A stretch of 15,607 bases of DNA from assembly GCA_016188625.1 (NCBI GenBank), contig JACPHL010000277.1, positions 1-15,607 of the forward strand. The letters run 5' to 3'. Shown here one piece after another: positions 1 to 6,085 of this stretch. Numbering within the stretch: position 1 is the stretch's first letter; the number at the start of each line of letters is the position of its first letter. Origin of the DNA: Candidatus Rokuibacteriota bacterium (GTDB lineage Bacteria > Methylomirabilota > Methylomirabilia > Rokubacteriales > JACPHL01). A model generated the notes under the pieces. It searched no databases. It saw nothing but the letters and a program-made list of their open reading frames with translations, and had not been told where the DNA came from. The position numbers and the translations under genes were made by a program.

Positions 1-615
1 CACCACGCCGAGGTTGTTCTCCGTGCTCTTCCACACAGCCCCGGGATAGCCGAAGATCCCCCCGTCCCCGCTGTCCTGGAGGCTGAGGAGGAACTCGGCG
101 ATCCCTTCGGCCAGGTGGGTGTAGGTGGGGTCGCCCGAGACCTGGAAGTAGAGGTTGATCGCGTGGAGTAGATAGGCGTTGGCGCCCGCATACAACCGAC
201 CATCTGGGCGGCCATCGCTCGCGTGATAGCGATGGACGAACCCGCCTCCCGGTTCCGGGCCGACCAGCCGGAAGGCATCCAAAATCCTCGCCGCGGAGGC
301 CAGGTCTTTGCCCACAACGAACGCCGCCACCGCGAGGGCGTTGTCATAGGTGTACGAGTCGTCGGTCTTGTCCTCGACGTACGAGTCGATGAACCCCACG
401 GGGCCGATCTGGCCCCGCAGGAACTCGAGCGCGGCCTCCGGACCCGGGGGGGGTGCCGGGGCGGGCGCCGGTTTGCCCGCCCACGCGGGCCCGGCCACGA
501 TCGCGCTCGCCCAGGCCGAAGCGATCACGATCATGATCGCGGCCGCCTTCTGCGCCGTGCCCACGAGGTCGCCTCGAGCACGGAAGGAGCGTCTGTGAGC
601 CCGGACGAGGGGCAT
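1..615 (-). CDS. Secreted or membrane-anchored protein, possible alpha/alpha-barrel (glycosidase-like) domain, partial
   Basis: Partial gene: 205 codons are visible and the C-terminus lies beyond base 1. The ATG at 613-615 is chosen because GGAGG sits 5 bases upstream. The N-terminus is basic (several Arg in residues 5-14), followed by a hydrophobic segment at about 24-46 ending in AWA-G, which fits a signal peptide or anchor, then an Ala/Pro linker at about 47-60. The mature part has alternating helical stretches with Trp/Tyr/Gly-rich turns (SYTYDNALAVAAF at 87-99, GRLYAGANAYLLHAINLY at 139-156, GGIFGYPGAVWKSTENN at 185-201). This resembles the repeated helical hairpins of six-hairpin glycosidase-like proteins, but I cannot assign a family or catalytic residues. 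It lies 78 bases downstream of the LLM oxidoreductase gene, in the same direction, with its own candidate promoter in that gap. Codon use is less GC-biased than in the neighbours (AAA, ATT, TTG, CTA, TAT, CAT appear), so it may be lowly expressed or acquired. Confidence 0.75.
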   Translation of the reverse strand, partial: MPLVRAHRRSFRARGDLVGTAQKAAAIMIVIASAWASAIVAGPAWAGKPAPAPAPPPGPEAALEFLRGQIGPVGFIDSYVEDKTDDSYTYDNALAVAAFVVGKDLASAARILDAFRLVGPEPGGGFVHRYHASDGRPDGRLYAGANAYLLHAINLYFQVSGDPTYTHLAEGIAEFLLSLQDSGDGGIFGYPGAVWKSTENNLGVV

Positions 616-660
616 CCCTGCCTCCAGCGGGCCGAATGATTCGCTGTGAAGGTCGAGGGT

Positions 661-690
661 AGGCTAGGCGGGATTGGGCCCGGGTGTCAA
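661..690 (-). promoter_or_regulatory. Candidate sigma70-type promoter of the partial secreted-protein gene
   Basis: On the minus strand a perfect -35 hexamer TTGACA (685-690) is followed after 18 bases by TAGCCT (661-666), which keeps the key T1, A2 and T6 of a -10 box. It sits in the 78-base gap immediately after the LLM oxidoreductase stop codon. Transcription would start near 654, giving a leader of about 40 bases that contains the GGAGG ribosome site. The -10 match is only 3 of 6, so this is a prediction. Confidence 0.45.
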
Positions 691-693
691 GCG

Positions 694-1644
694 TTATGTG
701 AGGGCGGGGACGATCTCGCGGGCGAAGAGCTCGAGGTGCCGCATCTCGTCGAAGACGGGGTTCAGCAGGAGGAGGTCCGCCCCGGCCGCCCGGACCTCCC
801 GCAACCCCTCGAGGCAGGCCCGGACATCCCCCACGATCGCCACGCGGTCGGCGAGGGGCGGGTTGCCGTAGAAGCGGCCGCACCACTCCCGGAGTCGGGC
901 CAGGGCCCGCTCCCGGTCCGGGTCCACCGCGAGGTAGACGCGCTTGCCGATCGTGAAGGTGGACGGATCCCGTTTCGTCTCCGCCAGGTAGCGGCGTACG
1001 TGGGCGGCCTGCTCCTTGAACTCGGCCGTCGAGGAGGAGCCGGCCCCCATGAAGCCGTCCCCCAGCTCCACCGCCCGCCGCAGCGCGGCCGGCTGCCTGG
1101 CGCCGAACCAGATCGGGGGGTGCGGCCGCTGGACCGGCTTGGGCTCCATCGCCGCGTTCTCGAGCGTCCAGAACTCCCCCCGGAAGGTGACCCGCTCCTC
1201 GCTCCACAGCCGCTTCATGAGCTCGAGCCCTTCGACGAGGCGGCGCGTCCGGCCCTCGGCCGACAGCCCGAAGGCGGGGTAGATGCGGGGGTTGCCCCCG
1301 AGCCCGATCCCGACGATCAGCCGACCGCCGCTCAACTGATCCACGCTCCCCAGGGCCTTCGCCAGCTGCACCGGGCTCCTGAGCGGGGTGAGCAGGACCG
1401 CCGAGCCGAGCCGGAGCCTCCGGGTCACCGCGGCCGCGTAGCCGAGCAGGGTGACCGGCTCCAGGCTGGCCGCCTGGCCGAGGATCTGCTCCATCACCCA
1501 GGCGCTGTGAAAGCCCAAGGCCTCCGCCCGGGTCAGGAACGCCTGGAGGAAGGCGGCATCCACGGGCAGGCGGTCCCAGACCTGGGGGATGGCGATGGCG
1601 AAGCTCGGCGGGCGGGTGGCGACAGGAAGAGGCGGGTGGCTCAT
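694..1644 (-). CDS. LLM-class flavin-dependent (F420/FMN) oxidoreductase, paralogue 1
   Basis: Protein of 316 residues with the luciferase-like monooxygenase TIM-barrel pattern. A first strand reads SFAIAIPQVW near the N-terminus; then LGFHSAWVMEQ, LGYAAAVTRRLRLGSAVLL, the SPVQLAKALGSVDQLSGGR stretch and VGIGLGGNP, which are the usual LLM landmarks; the C-terminal part carries AIVGDVRACLEGLREVRAAGAD, where the cofactor phosphate normally binds. These enzymes use reduced F420 or FMN to oxidise or reduce small organic molecules; the sequence does not reveal the substrate or the flavin. Start: the ATG at 1642-1644 is preferred over a GTG six bases upstream (1648-1650), although the upstream GGGGT is a weak and close ribosome site. 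The gene follows the second LLM paralogue by 40 bases and is probably the third gene of the CoxG-LLM-LLM operon. The frame is intact from start to stop (TAA at 694-696). Confidence 0.92.
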   Translation of the reverse strand: MSHPPLPVATRPPSFAIAIPQVWDRLPVDAAFLQAFLTRAEALGFHSAWVMEQILGQAASLEPVTLLGYAAAVTRRLRLGSAVLLTPLRSPVQLAKALGSVDQLSGGRLIVGIGLGGNPRIYPAFGLSAEGRTRRLVEGLELMKRLWSEERVTFRGEFWTLENAAMEPKPVQRPHPPIWFGARQPAALRRAVELGDGFMGAGSSSTAEFKEQAAHVRRYLAETKRDPSTFTIGKRVYLAVDPDRERALARLREWCGRFYGNPPLADRVAIVGDVRACLEGLREVRAAGADLLLLNPVFDEMRHLELFAREIVPALT

Positions 1645-1684
1645 CGGCACCCCACGACAGGTGGTCTACTGAGTCGGAACGGCA

Positions 1685-2671
1685 CTAGGCGAAGTTCGGG
1701 ACGATGCGCTTGGCGATGAGGTCGATCTGTCCGGGGTCGTCCGTGACCGGCCCCAGCACGAGGTACTGGAGCCCGGCCCCCACCAGATCGGCGATCCGGG
1801 CGTTGAGCCGGTCGATGCTCCCGATCATGTAGCACTCCTGGAGGTGCTCCCAGGAGCGGTGCGTCCCCATGACGCGCAGGAACGGCTCCCGCGAGCGCTC
1901 CACAGCCTCCTGATGGCTCGAGGTCTCGACCAGGTGGATGAAGTTGCAGTGCCCGAAGGTGACGGACCCGGGGTCTTTCCCGATGAGTCGGGCGTGCGCC
2001 TGGATCTCCCCCCAGTCCCGCTTCACCCACTCCTGGGTCCCGGAGCACCGCGAGAGCCAGTTTCCGGCCCGCACGATGCGGTCGAGGACGGTCTTGGCGA
2101 TGATCGGGACGTCGTGCTCGCCGGGGTCCGGGATCCGCGAGCCGCCCGAGACCCAGACCTCGGGCAGCCGCGGCGGCCGCGGGTCGATGGTGACATCCTC
2201 GAACCGGTAGTAGCGGCCGTGGTAGCTGACGTTGGGCCGGCTGAGGAGCAGGGTCACGGCCTCGAGCAGCTCGTCGGTCCGGCGGCCGCGCTCCTCGATC
2301 CGGGAGCCGGTGACCTCGAACTCGCGCGCGTACCAGCCCGGACCGATCCCGAAGATGTACCGCCCCTCGGCGAGATGGCAGAGGGTCGCGATCTCCTTGG
2401 CCAGCATGACGGGGTGCCGGACGGGCAGGACGAGGATGCCCGTGGCCAGCCGCACCCGCCGGGTCAGGGCCGCGGCGTAGCTCAGCACGTTGAGCGGCTC
2501 GAGCCACGCCACCCCGTAGAGCCCGGGGGCGGAAAGGAGGTGGTCGATGACCCAGATGTCGAGACCGTGCTCCTCGCACTTCCTGATACCCTCCTTGAGC
2601 CGCCGGACGTGCTCGGGTCCCGCGTCCGCCCAGGCGTAGGTCGGCAGCCACATCCCGAACTTCAGCGTCAT
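1685..2671 (-). CDS. LLM-class flavin-dependent (F420/FMN) oxidoreductase, paralogue 2
   Basis: Protein of 328 residues of the luciferase-like family: N-terminal MTLKFGMWLPTYAW is the first barrel strand, followed by GLDIWVIDHLL, LSYAAALTRRVRLATGILVLP, a PVMLAKEIATL helix and YIFGIGPGWYAREFE, the typical cofactor-site region. The C-terminal GSIDRLNARIADLVGAGLQ matches the phosphate-binding end of the family. The ATG at 2669-2671 has GGGAGG about 9 bases upstream. It is clearly homologous to the next gene but diverged along the whole length, so the pair is an old duplication or two independently recruited members rather than a recent copy. It lies 33 bases after the CoxG-like gene in the same direction, suggesting shared transcription. 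Cofactor (F420 or FMN) and substrate cannot be read from the sequence. Confidence 0.93.
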   Translation of the reverse strand: MTLKFGMWLPTYAWADAGPEHVRRLKEGIRKCEEHGLDIWVIDHLLSAPGLYGVAWLEPLNVLSYAAALTRRVRLATGILVLPVRHPVMLAKEIATLCHLAEGRYIFGIGPGWYAREFEVTGSRIEERGRRTDELLEAVTLLLSRPNVSYHGRYYRFEDVTIDPRPPRLPEVWVSGGSRIPDPGEHDVPIIAKTVLDRIVRAGNWLSRCSGTQEWVKRDWGEIQAHARLIGKDPGSVTFGHCNFIHLVETSSHQEAVERSREPFLRVMGTHRSWEHLQECYMIGSIDRLNARIADLVGAGLQYLVLGPVTDDPGQIDLIAKRIVPNFA

Positions 2672-2704
2672 GCCGGTGCCCTCCCGATCCTCCGGGGCCT
2701 TCCG

Positions 2705-3148
2705 CTACCTGGCTTCGCCCAGCTGCTCGGCCACCCGGGAGAAGAACTGGTCCACCATCATCTTGGCCACGCCGCCGAGCATCCGCTGGCCCACCCCGGC
2801 GATGAGGCCGCCGATCTGGACGTCGGCCGAGTAGGCGACCCGCGTGCGGCCCTCGAGCTCGGCCAGCTCCATGGTGGCCTCGCCCTTGACGAAGCCGGGG
2901 CTCCCGCTCCCCTCCACCGCCATCTTGTAGCGCGCGGGGGGCTGGAGGTCGGAGAGCCGCACCTTCCCCTCGAAGGTGCCCTTCACGGCCGCGACCCCGA
3001 CCTTCATGGTGGCCTTGTACTCGTCCTGGCCGATCGCCTCGAGCTTCTCGCAGCCCGGGATCGCCCGGGAGAGCCGCTCGGGATCGAGGAGGGTCTCCCA
3101 CACGCGATCGCGGGGCGCCGGCAGTTCGTAGCTACCTTCGATCCTCAT
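2705..3148 (-). CDS. CoxG-like SRPBCC-family protein
   Basis: Protein of 147 residues with the pattern of the carbon monoxide dehydrogenase subunit G (CoxG) family within the SRPBCC/START-like fold: RVWETLLDPERLSRAIPGCE near residues 15-34, then EYKATMKVGVAAVKGTFEG, a GFVKGEATMEL strand, and a final helix containing GGVAKMMVDQFF. The fold forms a hydrophobic cavity. CoxG proteins accompany molybdenum CO dehydrogenases and have been implicated in membrane and quinone contacts, but many paralogues sit with other oxidoreductases. Here no molybdopterin, FAD or FeS subunit is nearby; the neighbours downstream are two LLM flavin enzymes, so a role in binding a hydrophobic substrate or electron carrier for them is inferred. 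The start ATG (3146-3148) follows GGGAGGT with good spacing, and the gene heads the operon behind a well-formed promoter. Confidence 0.88.
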   Translation of the reverse strand: MRIEGSYELPAPRDRVWETLLDPERLSRAIPGCEKLEAIGQDEYKATMKVGVAAVKGTFEGKVRLSDLQPPARYKMAVEGSGSPGFVKGEATMELAELEGRTRVAYSADVQIGGLIAGVGQRMLGGVAKMMVDQFFSRVAEQLGEAR

Positions 3149-3258
3149 ACAGGACCTCCCGCCCGATCCGATGCGGGCATGACGCCGCCCGGGATGGTTG
3201 CTCGGACCTCCGACTCGCGAGGTGCGCCTGATCCCGCTCGGGATGACGAGCCATCCAG

Positions 3259-3287
3259 AATGTATGGACGGACCCCGGGCGAGTCAA
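3259..3287 (-). promoter_or_regulatory. Predicted sigma70-type promoter of the CoxG-LLM-LLM operon
   Basis: The minus strand carries TTGACT (3282-3287, 5 of 6 to consensus), a spacer of exactly 17 bases, and TACATT (3259-3264, 4 of 6 including T1, A2 and T6). A transcript would start near 3252, about 104 bases before the CoxG ATG. It faces away from the thiolase promoter region, so the two operons are divergently controlled from 3149-3403. This is the best hexamer pair with optimal spacing in the window. Confidence 0.6.
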
Positions 3288-3305
3288 GGGGAAAGTCGCT
3301 GCGCC

Positions 3306-3334
3306 TTGCGCGCGGCGATCGGCTAGAGTATCCT
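3306..3334 (+). promoter_or_regulatory. Candidate promoter of the thiolase operon
   Basis: TTGCGC (3306-3311) and TATCCT (3329-3334) are separated by 17 bases. The matches to the -35 and -10 consensus are modest (3 of 6 and 4 of 6). Transcription would begin near 3341, leaving a leader of about 60 bases that ends in a GGGGAG ribosome site 8 bases before the ATG at 3404. It is the best candidate in the 255-base divergent gap on this strand. Confidence 0.35.
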
Positions 3335-3403
3335 CGAAGGGTCCTCGGGGAGCGCCCGCCGCGGCCGACGGGGGGCGGCCGGCCGAGGGCAGGGGAGACG
3401 ACC

Positions 3404-4588
3404 ATGGGGCTCGCGGGCCAGGTGGCCATCATCGGGACCGGGACGGTCAAGTTCGGGGAGAACTTCCACCAGTCCTACACCGACATGGTCTACGAGGCCG
3501 GGACCGCCGCCATGGCTGACGCCGGCGTGGAGCCCGGCCGGATCCAGGCGGGCTGGCTCGGGACCTACGAGCCGCTCCTCTACGGCTACGAGGGGAACGC
3601 CGGGACCTTCGTCGGGGACACCCTGAACCTCCTCCCCATCCCCATCACCCGGGTGGCCGCCTACTGCGCCTCGGGGATGGAGGCGGTCCGCAACGCGGCC
3701 CTGGCGGTGGCCTCGGGGGAGTACGACCTCGTCCTGGCGGTGGGGGCGGAGAAGATGCGGGAGGTCCCCTCGCGGGGGAGCCTGGTGACCCAGGCGGTGG
3801 AGCGGGGGCACCCGGTCCTCTGCAAGGGGCGGACGCCCCCCGGGATGTTCGCCCTCCTGGCCACCCGTTACTTCAAGGAGTACGGGATCGACGAGGAGGC
3901 CCTCGGCCACGTGGCCGTGAAGAACCACTTCCACGGGAGCCTCAACCCGAAGGCCCACTTCCAGAAGCCGATCACCCTCGAGCAGCACGCCCGCGCCCCA
4001 AAGGTCGCCGAGCCGCTCGGGCTCTACGACTGCTGCCCGACCACCGACGGGGCGGCGGCGTGCATCCTCACCCGCGCCGACCTCGCCCCCCGCTTCACCG
4101 ACCGCTACGTCCTGATCCGGGGGATCGCCTACAGCGTCGCCGCCGGCTACTGGAACACCCAGTTCGACCCCGCCTGGGACTTCACGAGCTTCCGCTCCAC
4201 GCGCGAGGCGGCGGCCGCGGCGTACCGGATGGCCGGAGTCAGGGACCCGTTCAAGGAGATCGACGTGGCCGAGTGCCACGACTGCTTCACCATCACCGAG
4301 ATCATCAACTACGAGGACCTCGGCCTCTGCCGCCCCGGCGAGGGGGCCAAGCTCGCCGTGGGGGGCGTGACCAGGCTCGGCGGCGACCTCCCGGTCAACA
4401 CCTCGGGTGGCCTCAAGTCCTGCGGCCACCCAGTGGGGGCGTCCGGGGTCCGGATGATCAACAACATCGTGGATCAGCTCCTCGGGCGCGCCGGCCGGAT
4501 GCAGGTCAAGGACGCCCGGACCGGCCTGGCCCACACCCTGGGCGGCCCCGGGGCGGTGGCGTGCGTGGCGGTCCTCTCCCAGCCCTGA
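3404..4588 (+). CDS. Thiolase (SCPx-type acetyl/acyl-CoA acyltransferase)
   Basis: Protein of 394 residues with thiolase-superfamily landmarks of the SCPx/archaeal type: the nucleophile region AAYCASGMEAVRNA (Cys88), the motif ECHDCFTITE (His292) where bacterial biosynthetic thiolases have NEAF, NTSGGLKSCGHPVGASG with the GHP histidine (His342), and a second catalytic Cys near the end in GGPGAVACVAVL (Cys387). It should catalyse thiolytic cleavage of 3-ketoacyl-CoA or the reverse condensation. Length fits a stand-alone thiolase without the SCP2 lipid-binding domain. The ATG at 3404 is preferred: it has GGGGAG upstream and the family's start-proximal VAIIGTGTVKFG follows at once; the frame stays open far upstream but that stretch only mirrors the opposite-strand gene. 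SCPx-like thiolases are often beside a DUF35/OB-fold partner; none is present here. First gene of the plus-strand run leading to the sirtuin. Confidence 0.93.
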   Translation: MGLAGQVAIIGTGTVKFGENFHQSYTDMVYEAGTAAMADAGVEPGRIQAGWLGTYEPLLYGYEGNAGTFVGDTLNLLPIPITRVAAYCASGMEAVRNAALAVASGEYDLVLAVGAEKMREVPSRGSLVTQAVERGHPVLCKGRTPPGMFALLATRYFKEYGIDEEALGHVAVKNHFHGSLNPKAHFQKPITLEQHARAPKVAEPLGLYDCCPTTDGAAACILTRADLAPRFTDRYVLIRGIAYSVAAGYWNTQFDPAWDFTSFRSTREAAAAAYRMAGVRDPFKEIDVAECHDCFTITEIINYEDLGLCRPGEGAKLAVGGVTRLGGDLPVNTSGGLKSCGHPVGASGVRMINNIVDQLLGRAGRMQVKDARTGLAHTLGGPGAVACVAVLSQP

Positions 4589-4674
4589 GCCGGGCGCGCC
4601 CGGCACTCCTGCTGGTCCTGGTTGTCCTCCTCGTCGGCCCGCCGGCCGCCCCTTTCCGGATCCGAGACGGGTGA
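4561..4674 (+). CDS. Possible small membrane or signal-like peptide (doubtful)
   Basis: A 37-codon ORF starts at a GTG inside the 3' end of the thiolase gene in another frame and stops 6 bases before the sirtuin start. The peptide has an arginine-containing N-terminus (Arg at residues 2, 11 and 13), a strongly hydrophobic core ALLLVLVVLLVG and a short tail ending RIRDG, so it looks like a signal peptide or a single membrane segment with nothing behind it. The hydrophobic core lies in the 92-base gap between thiolase and sirtuin, which is not constrained by either gene. No clear ribosome site is seen before the GTG. It may be a small membrane protein, a translational coupler for the sirtuin, or chance in GC-rich DNA. 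Confidence 0.22.
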   Translation: MRGGPLPALSRARPALLLVLVVLLVGPPAAPFRIRDG

Positions 4675-4680
4675 TCCAGC

Positions 4681-5481
4681 GTGACCGGCCCGGAGACGGC
4701 TCTCGACGCGCTGGACGGCTTGCTCGAGCGGGCCGCCGAGCTGATCGCGCGGGCGCGCCGGCTCGTGGTCTTCACCGGCGCCGGCGTCTCCACCGAGTCC
4801 GGGATCCCGGACTTCCGGAGCCCCTCGGGGATCTGGGCGCGCTACGACCCCCTGGAGCTCTCCTACCAGAACTTCATCGCCTCCGAGGAGGGGCGGCGCA
4901 AGTACTGGCAGCTCGGCCGCGAGCTCTACGCCACGGTCCGCGGCGCCCGCCCCAACCCCGCCCACCTCGCCATCGCGGAGCTGGAGCGGCTCGGGTTCCT
5001 TCAGTGCGTGATCACCCAGAACATCGACAACCTCCACCAGAAGGCGGGGACGAGCCCCGAGCGGGTGATCGAGCTCCACGGCAACGCCACCCGGGCGCGC
5101 TGCCTGGCCTGCGGGGAGCCCTACACCCGGGACGAGATCCAGGCGCGCCTCGAAGCGGGCGAGGAGGTCCCGGCCTGCCGCTGCGGCGGGATCATCAAGC
5201 CCCACACCATCCTGTTCGGCGAGGCGATGCCGCTCCTCGAGACGCTCGAGGCGGAGCGCCGCGCGCGGGCCGCCGACTGCTTCCTCGTGGTCGGCTCGTC
5301 CCTGGTCGTCTACCCCGCCGCGTACATGCCCCTCTACGCCAAGGAGGCCGGTGCCCGTCTGATCATCGTCAACCTCACCTCCACCCCCCTCGACGAGCAC
5401 GCGGACGTCAGGATCCCCGGGAAGGCCGGCGAGGTGATGGCCGGCCTCCTGGCGCGGGTCCGGGCCCGGCTCGTCCGCTGA
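4681..5481 (+). CDS. Sir2-family NAD+-dependent protein deacylase (sirtuin)
   Basis: Protein of 266 residues. Seen directly: the NAD-binding GAGVSTESGIPDFRSP (33-48), TQNIDNLHQKAG (112-123) with Asn114 and Asp116, the catalytic His133 in ELHGN, a zinc site with CLAC (Cys141, Cys144) and CRC (Cys166, Cys168), the PHTILFGEAMP stretch, and GSSLVVYPAA (205-214) that closes the Rossmann fold. Sirtuins remove acyl groups from lysine while splitting NAD+ to nicotinamide and O-acyl-ADP-ribose. The second zinc pair is C-x-C rather than the usual C-x2-C. The Tyr-x-x-Arg motif of desuccinylases such as CobB or SIRT5 is not evident, so a deacetylase-type preference is guessed. The start is GTG at 4681 with GGGTGA upstream. 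It sits between thiolase and a CoA-cleaving NUDIX gene, pointing to control of acyl-CoA-driven protein acylation. Confidence 0.94.
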   Translation: MTGPETALDALDGLLERAAELIARARRLVVFTGAGVSTESGIPDFRSPSGIWARYDPLELSYQNFIASEEGRRKYWQLGRELYATVRGARPNPAHLAIAELERLGFLQCVITQNIDNLHQKAGTSPERVIELHGNATRARCLACGEPYTRDEIQARLEAGEEVPACRCGGIIKPHTILFGEAMPLLETLEAERRARAADCFLVVGSSLVVYPAAYMPLYAKEAGARLIIVNLTSTPLDEHADVRIPGKAGEVMAGLLARVRARLVR

Positions 5482-5494
5482 CCGGCCGCGCCCC

Positions 5495-6085
5495 GTGGTC
5501 CCCACCGCGGTCGATCGCGCGAACGGCCTCGAGCTGACGCGCCAGACCCTCCTCGGCTGGGCCCGGGCCTACGACCGCGGATACCGCTGGGCCCGGGCCG
5601 AGCGCGAGATCAAGCGCGTGCTCCGCCGTCGGCGCCTCGCGGGGCACCCGTACCTGTCGCGGCGCCTCTTCGCCGTCCTGGCCGAGTGGAAGACCCCGCG
5701 GATCCGGGGGCGGATCGCCAGGAACTCCGCCGCGGCCATCCGCCGGGCGACGGGCGCCGCGTTCGCGGCGCGCGACGACGCCGCGCGCCTCCGGGCCCTG
5801 CTCGCCCTGGATGGGGTCGGCCTCCCCGTGGCGTCGGTGATCCTCCACTTCGCCTTCCCGGGCCGCTACCCGATCCTCGACGCCTACGTGAGGACGGCCC
5901 TCCGCGCCCTCGGCCGGCTGCCCCGGGCGCCCGTGGCCTCGCCCGCGGGCTGGCCCGCCTACTGCACGGTCCTGCGCGTCCTGGCCCGCGAGCATCGGGT
6001 GTCGCTCCGGACCCTCGACAAGGCGCTCTGGACGCTGGGGCGGGAGCTGGCGCGAGACCCCCGGGGCCCCCGGAGGGCCCGGTGA
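5495..6085 (+). CDS. Uncharacterised helix-hairpin-helix (HhH-GPD-like) protein
   Basis: Protein of 196 residues, very rich in Arg and Ala. The clearest landmark is LLALDGVGLPVASVILHFAF (102-121), a helix-hairpin-helix core, followed by PGRYPILDAYVRTAL (122-135). That pair resembles the HhH-GPD arrangement of base-excision DNA glycosylases, with Asp129 where the catalytic Asp would lie. The Lys found in bifunctional glycosylases at GVGxKxA is Pro here, so lyase chemistry is unlikely. A conserved-looking WKTPRIRGRIARNS precedes the core. No iron-sulfur cysteine cluster is seen. It may be a monofunctional glycosylase relative or a non-catalytic DNA-binding protein; I do not recognise a named gene. 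GTG at 5495, 13 bases after the sirtuin stop, is taken as start although no ribosome site is obvious. Its stop overlaps the NUDIX start by 4 bases (GTGA), showing translational coupling. Confidence 0.75.
   Translation: MVPTAVDRANGLELTRQTLLGWARAYDRGYRWARAEREIKRVLRRRRLAGHPYLSRRLFAVLAEWKTPRIRGRIARNSAAAIRRATGAAFAARDDAARLRALLALDGVGLPVASVILHFAFPGRYPILDAYVRTALRALGRLPRAPVASPAGWPAYCTVLRVLAREHRVSLRTLDKALWTLGRELARDPRGPRRAR

Noticed and set aside
1641-3101. A 486-codon open frame on the minus strand across both LLM and CoxG genes.
   Set aside because: It is low-complexity Arg/Gly/Pro/Ala translation in a second frame of GC-rich genes; the LLM and CoxG frames have clear family motifs and ribosome sites.
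1844-3403. Upstream extension of the thiolase frame to 914 codons, suggesting a fusion protein.
   Set aside because: The extension is the antisense of LLM2 and CoxG and crosses both predicted promoters; thiolase homology begins right at the ATG at 3404.
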